From Bog-756 sp963741055 (lineage in GTDB: Bacteria; Actinomycetota; Acidimicrobiia; Acidimicrobiales; RAAP-2), in NCBI GenBank assembly GCA_963741055.1, contig CAVUGU010000012.1:3493-67492 (forward strand): 64,000 nt of DNA, given 5' to 3'. A program made the position numbers and the translations under genes. Below the pieces are notes generated by a model, which did no database searches, had not been told where the DNA came from, and saw nothing but the letters and a program-made list of their open reading frames with translations. Positions 60,495-64,000 of this stretch are shown one piece after another. Each line of letters opens with the position of its first letter. The first letter of the stretch is position 1.

Positions 60495-61342
60495 CCGAAG
60501 CGCCCGTGCACGTAGTCGGAGGTGCGCGGGTCGGCGGGGTCCTCGAAGATCTGCCCGGTCGGGCCGGACTCGACGATGTGGCCGGGCATGCCCTCGCCGT
60601 CGACGAGGAAGAGGGCACAGTTGTGGGAGACCCGCTGTGCCTGCTGCATGTTGTGCGTCACGATCACAATGGTGACCTCGTCACTGAGGTCCTTGATGGT
60701 CTCCTCGATGACTCCCGTCGAGATGGGATCGAGCGCGGAGCAGGGCTCGTCCATGAGCAGTACCTTCGGACGCACCGCGAGGGCCCGCGCGATGCAGAGG
60801 CGCTGCTGCTGTCCGCCCGAGAGATCAGCCCCTCCCTCGTTCAGCCGGTTGCGCGCCTCCCGCCAGAGACCGGCTCGTTCGAGACACTCCTTGACCAGCG
60901 CATCGGCGTTGCGGACCTTGAGGCCGGCGAGCCGGAGGCCCGAGAGGACGTTTTGAGCGATGGTCATCGAGGGAAACGGATTTGGCCGCTGGAACACCAT
61001 CCCGATGTGGAGCCGGGTGTCGGTGACCTTCTGGGCCGGGCCGTAGACGTTGACCCCGTCGAGCTCCACCGAACCGGACAGCGCCGCGCTCGGAACTAGT
61101 TCGTGCATGCGGTTGAGGATCCGCAGGAAGGTGGACTTGCCACACCCGGAAGGTCCGATGAGCGCGGTGACCTTTCCCGGTTCCATGGTGAGGGAGATCC
61201 TCTCGAGAACCTTGTTCGAACCGAACCAGGCACTGACGTCGGTCGCCCGCAGGGTCGACTGGACCTGGGGCGCGGTTGGTGGCGCCGGCATCGCCGACGA
61301 ATCGCCTCGCGCGCCGTCCTCAGTCCGCTCCAACGTCGTCAT
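60491..61342 (-). CDS. pstB: Phosphate ABC transporter ATP-binding protein
   Basis: 283 residues from ATG 61342. Walker A LIGPSGCGKSTFLRILNRM, the PstB-specific MVFQRPNPFPSMTIAQNV (Q-loop), LSGGQQQRLCIARALAV (signature), LLMDEPCSALDP (Walker B) and VTHNMQQAQRVS (H-loop). An N-terminal ~30-residue polar extension precedes it. PstB energises the PstCA phosphate channel. No pstC/pstA lies in the window; it comes straight after the PstS-like gene and is overlapped by the proline-rich membrane-protein gene. Confidence 0.95.
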   Translation of the reverse strand: MTTLERTEDGARGDSSAMPAPPTAPQVQSTLRATDVSAWFGSNKVLERISLTMEPGKVTALIGPSGCGKSTFLRILNRMHELVPSAALSGSVELDGVNVYGPAQKVTDTRLHIGMVFQRPNPFPSMTIAQNVLSGLRLAGLKVRNADALVKECLERAGLWREARNRLNEGGADLSGGQQQRLCIARALAVRPKVLLMDEPCSALDPISTGVIEETIKDLSDEVTIVIVTHNMQQAQRVSHNCALFLVDGEGMPGHIVESGPTGQIFEDPADPRTSDYVHGRFG

Positions 61343-61406
61343 CGTGCCACTCGTATCCTCTCGGAACCGGCCGGCTCCGTCCAGGGAACTGACCGGTTCA
61401 CCGTCA

Positions 61407-62942
61407 TCATCCAATTGCCCGGCGGCGCGCACGTCGACGCAGACGCCACCGTACGAGGCCTCCCGCCAAGAGGAACGCGACCCCTGTTCCCACCAGCGGC
61501 GCCAGGTCGGGTCCTCCGGTGAACGCGAGGGTCGGTGAGGTCGCCCCGGTTCCGCCGCTGTCGCCACCGGAGGTGTCGCCGGCACCGGTCCCGCCGGCCC
61601 CACCCGCTCCTGTCGAGCCCGGCGCCGCGGTGGTGGAGGTGCTCGAGCCGGGCGTGGTCGTGCCGGGGCTGGTCCCCGACTGCGCCGCCTCGCTGTCGAG
61701 TTGCGCGGCGATCTGGAGATCTGCGGTCACCATGGCCGCGGTCGCCGGAGCGGCGCCGAAGCCCTCGATCTCCCGCTGTCCGTCGGTTCCGACCACGAAA
61801 CGGATGAGATCGGCCATCGCGGCCGCTTTCGCACCGACGAGACCCTTGGTGGGCACGACCAGGTAGCTCTCTTCGATCATGTAGTTGTTGTACGCCGCGG
61901 CGTCGGTCGTCGACGCCTTGAAGCTCACCAGATTGTTGGTCGTCGGATCCGAGGTTTGCGCCAGCGTGGCGTCGTTCTCCGCTGCCGCGGCGGAAGCCGT
62001 CGACGGGGAGACGAACTTGCCCGCCGCGTTGTCGAGCGCCGCGGTCGGGATGTTCCAGGGAGCTCCGAGCGGTTGGCCGGTCCAGATCGATGAGACAGGA
62101 AAGGAAGCGCCCATCGCGTCGTTCGAGGGATCCCAGGTGGGCACGTTGGTGGTCGGGTTGATCAGGATGAGCTTGCCGAGGAACGGTTGGTCCCCACCGG
62201 GTATGTAGTAGGTACCGGTGTAAGGCAACGTCTCGCTCGGCGTGATATTGGTCGAGGTGGCCCTCTTGGCGATGACCGCGCTGTTCACGCCGGCCTGGAA
62301 GTAGCCCTTCGCGGTCGGGTCGCTGTCCAGATAGGTCATGAGGGCGAAGTTGGCTGTGGAGGGGTCGAGGTTGCCGGCCGTCGTGGTGCTCTGGGCGTAG
62401 AGCGCCTTGCCGTTCGTGCACGAGAACCGCGGATCGTTCCAGTGCTGAACCGGGTTGCCGGCGTCGATTCCCCAGACCGCAGCGAGGTCCTGGACGTTCA
62501 TCTCGATGTGTGGGCAAAGCTGGCTGTTGGTGAGCGTGTTCCCTCCGCTGAAGTCCGAATCGGGAACGATGGTCCCGATCGCGACCGGCGTCGCGGCGAA
62601 GGGAACGTACGCAAAGGTGCGGCCGTTCGCCTTGGCGCTCGCAGCTTCGCTTGCGGTCAGCGGTCGCTCCGAGACGGCATAATCTGCCGCGCCACCAGTA
62701 AAGTCGCCGATCGAGCTGAAGTCGTTGGTGAGGTAGGTGCCGAGAAGCCCCGCGAGGTGTCCACTGGAATCGGTAACCAGCTGATGCACCAGTGGCGAGA
62801 GAAAGCTGTCGCCCTCGCCGGCAAGGGCGTTCGAGGGCGTCGCAGCCCCGGCCACTCCGGCCTGTCCCGCGAGAGAAGCGGCGGCGGCCAGTGCGGCCAC
62901 TGCGGCTCCGCAGGCGAAACGGCGAGCTCGAAGTCGCCTCAC
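61407..62942 (-). CDS. PstS-like phosphate-binding protein with LAFTG cell-wall sorting signal
   Basis: 511 residues from GTG 62942, overlapping the upstream stop as GTGA. Signal peptide ~8-32 (CGAAVAALAAAASLAGQAGVAGAA). The PBP-like domain starts GEGDSFLSPLVHQLV (PstS-like glycine/serine phosphate loop) and continues through LTASEAASAKANG, VIVPDSDF-like block IGTIVPDSDFSGGN, VWGIDAGNPVQHW and EIEGFGAAPA. After a Gly/Thr/Ser-rich linker comes LAFTG (472-476), a hydrophobic stretch (LVGTGVAFLLAGGLV) and the basic tail RWRLRRRARRR, the canonical class E sortase signal. PstS proteins normally are lipoproteins, so wall anchoring is unusual. Confidence 0.85.
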   Translation of the reverse strand: MRRLRARRFACGAAVAALAAAASLAGQAGVAGAATPSNALAGEGDSFLSPLVHQLVTDSSGHLAGLLGTYLTNDFSSIGDFTGGAADYAVSERPLTASEAASAKANGRTFAYVPFAATPVAIGTIVPDSDFSGGNTLTNSQLCPHIEMNVQDLAAVWGIDAGNPVQHWNDPRFSCTNGKALYAQSTTTAGNLDPSTANFALMTYLDSDPTAKGYFQAGVNSAVIAKRATSTNITPSETLPYTGTYYIPGGDQPFLGKLILINPTTNVPTWDPSNDAMGASFPVSSIWTGQPLGAPWNIPTAALDNAAGKFVSPSTASAAAAENDATLAQTSDPTTNNLVSFKASTTDAAAYNNYMIEESYLVVPTKGLVGAKAAAMADLIRFVVGTDGQREIEGFGAAPATAAMVTADLQIAAQLDSEAAQSGTSPGTTTPGSSTSTTAAPGSTGAGGAGGTGAGDTSGGDSGGTGATSPTLAFTGGPDLAPLVGTGVAFLLAGGLVRWRLRRRARRRAIG

Positions 62943-64000
62943 TTCTGGTCCTCGACCCGTCGGGTCCTCATGCTCCGCAGCAACCGACGTCGCGTGAACC
63001 ATCCCACCGCGAGCAGGACCAGGCCGACGATCACCACCGGGCGCGGATCCCCACCGGTGAAGGCGAGAGGGGTCGAACCCGAGAGCGACACGGAAGGATC
63101 GAGGCTTCCGGCGCCGCCCGCGCCGTTGGCTCCGGCGCCACCTGCGCCGTTGGCTCCGGCGCCACCTGCGCCGTTGGCTCCGCCCGCGCCGCCGGCACTG
63201 GTGAGGCCGTTTGCACTCGACCCTGGTGGCAGGGGTGCCTGATCGCTGGAGTTGAGCACGCCGCAAGTCGGCGTCGTCTGGCCGGCGGCCACCTCGGAGG
63301 GCGTGAGGTCACCGCACGAGTAGGAGGCCTGCTCCGCCGCGGTGACCGGCACCGAGCACGGGACGTTGTTGATGACCGACGTCACCCCGTAGCGCTCGAG
63401 CGACAGACCCAGGCTCGCATAGAAAAAGTTCGGAGACTCTTTCTGACCGAGGGTCAACGAGTAATTGACGAACTTGGACATCGTCGTCCCCTTGGTGCAG
63501 CTCCAACCCTTTGTCGGCGTCAGCAGGTAGCTGTACGTCGACGGGTTGTAGACATGGGCCCCGACGCCACCGAAGTTGAGCTGGTGGGTGCCGTTCGGAA
63601 GCTGGGTGGCGTACGCGAGCGCAGATGCCACGCCGGCCGGAGTCGGCTGGGTGTAGTCGCCGCTCGCGTTCTGCTCGGAGGCGACCCCCTGAGCCGGATT
63701 GCCCTGACCGAATCCGACGTCCTTGGCGTACTGCTGCTGAACCGCACCGATCCCGCCGGCGTTGTTCACCACGTTGGACGCGACGGCGGCCGTGGACGAT
63801 GTGCTGTACCCATTGGAGAGAGGCGGCCACTCCGATTCCGGTGCCGTCGGGCTGATGGGTGTGTTGTTACCTGCTTGGTGGTTCACGAAGTTTGCGAACG
63901 CCGACCAGAGCGCAGGTTGTTCGTCGATGCACCATTCCTCGAGCACGTAGTTGGTCCCAGCGCGTCGCTCTCGGTCATCGGTCGGATGGTCAGGTTGGGA
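62939..64000 (-). CDS. LAFTG-tailed secreted binding-type protein, 5' truncated and frameshifted
   Basis: The frame is open from 62939 to the window edge; a frameshift near 63957 (GGG/ACC) is likely because NLTIRPMTESDALG reads in another frame before TNYVLEEWCID. Visible residues include GNTTPISPTAPESEWP-like Asn/Pro-rich text, repeated VVNNAGGIGAVQQQYAKDVGFGQ, LNFGGVGAHVYNPSTYSYLL and paired cysteines (WSCTKG, NVPCSV, YSCGDL, PTCGVL). The tail has a Gly/Ala/Asn repeat, LAFTG (~300 of the visible part), hydrophobic PVVIVGLVLLAVGWF and RRRLLRSMRTRR. It shares the surface-anchoring design of the PstS-like protein downstream but no clear binding-protein motif was found. Upstream genes are outside. 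Confidence 0.65.
   Translation of the reverse strand, partial: SQPDHPTDDRERRAGTNYVLEEWCIDEQPALWSAFANFVNHQAGNNTPISPTAPESEWPPLSNGYSTSSTAAVASNVVNNAGGIGAVQQQYAKDVGFGQGNPAQGVASEQNASGDYTQPTPAGVASALAYATQLPNGTHQLNFGGVGAHVYNPSTYSYLLTPTKGWSCTKGTTMSKFVNYSLTLGQKESPNFFYASLGLSLERYGVTSVINNVPCSVPVTAAEQASYSCGDLTPSEVAAGQTTPTCGVLNSSDQAPLPPGSSANGLTSAGGAGGANGAGGAGANGAGGAGANGAGGAGSLDPSVSLSGSTPLAFTGGDPRPVVIVGLVLLAVGWFTRRRLLRSMRTRRVEDQK
63121..63181. repeat. 24-bp coding minisatellite (2.5 copies)
   Basis: CGCCGTTGGCTCCGGCGCCACCTG occurs at 63121-63144 and 63145-63168, then a half copy follows. It encodes the Gly-Ala-Asn-Gly-Ala-Gly-Gly-Ala repeat of the wall-spanning linker of the LAFTG protein. Copy number could vary among strains and change linker length. 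Confidence 0.8.

Noticed and set aside
62187..63242. Plus-strand open frame antisense to the PstS-like gene
   Set aside because: Shadow frame rich in Arg/Gly without motifs, opposite a protein with clear signal peptide and sorting motif.
1..64000. CRISPR arrays
   Set aside because: No set of short direct repeats with regular unique spacers; the repeats found (23-bp, 24-bp, 309/660-bp) are tandem or coding.

Overview
The window looks like a chromosomal segment of a high-G+C actinobacterium, possibly from the Acidimicrobiia or a related deep-branching class; this placement is an inference. Supporting signs are the gene families (a SenX3/RegX3-like two-component pair, a polyphosphate-glucokinase-like ROK kinase, an F420-type luciferase-like oxidoreductase, clpS beside DUF2017, class E sortase with LAFTG-tailed substrates, an SCO6880-type conjugation module) and the frequent use of apparently leaderless transcripts, with a TANNNT -10 box 5-9 nt before ATG/GTG. 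A second property matters for every entry: about twenty genes carry single-base frameshifts, usually one extra base. This is most simply explained by indel errors in the assembly, so broken genes here should not be read as biological pseudogenes without re-sequencing.

Layout. 1-2004 is the end of an actinomycete integrative element (rep, xis, decayed integrase) abutting a tRNA-Arg. 2122-5470 encodes two secreted proteins, one with an exact 552-bp internal duplication. 5556-16629 is metabolic: a methyltransferase, a CoA-transferase, an HTH-nucleotidyltransferase fusion, a DUF35/thiolase pair, a quinone oxidoreductase, a CHAD protein facing a polyphosphate glucokinase, an amidase and an F420-type oxidoreductase. 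16861-23192 is a five-gene type IV secretion/conjugation module on the minus strand, without relaxase or integrase. 23342-32063 is core: senX3/regX3, serS, a heme-A/cytochrome oxidase assembly block (ABC transporter, thioredoxin, ctaB, ctaA), clpS and DUF2017, followed by tRNA-Glu, tRNA-Asp and tRNA-Phe (32102-32392).

32402-45975 is accessory: a membrane protein, a lipoprotein beta-propeller followed by an ECF sigma factor and a membrane TIG protein, a deoxyribosyltransferase-like protein, a 996-residue nucleotide cyclase/ATPase, two paralogous patatin phospholipases, a methyltransferase and an aldehyde dehydrogenase. 46133-57859 holds purine/pyrimidine genes (pyrE, purM, purF, purL), interrupted by a PHP phosphoesterase, a HicA-like small protein and an arsenic resistance locus with two arsR-type operators.

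57906-64000 is a minus-strand set of six genes: two LAFTG-tailed binding proteins (one PstS-like), pstB, a proline-rich membrane protein, a class E sortase and a lipoprotein. Their order and overlaps suggest a cell-wall-anchored phosphate-binding system linked to its own sortase, the most interesting candidate system in the window. The SenX3/RegX3 pair at 23-25 kb could regulate it, but no Pho boxes were demonstrated.
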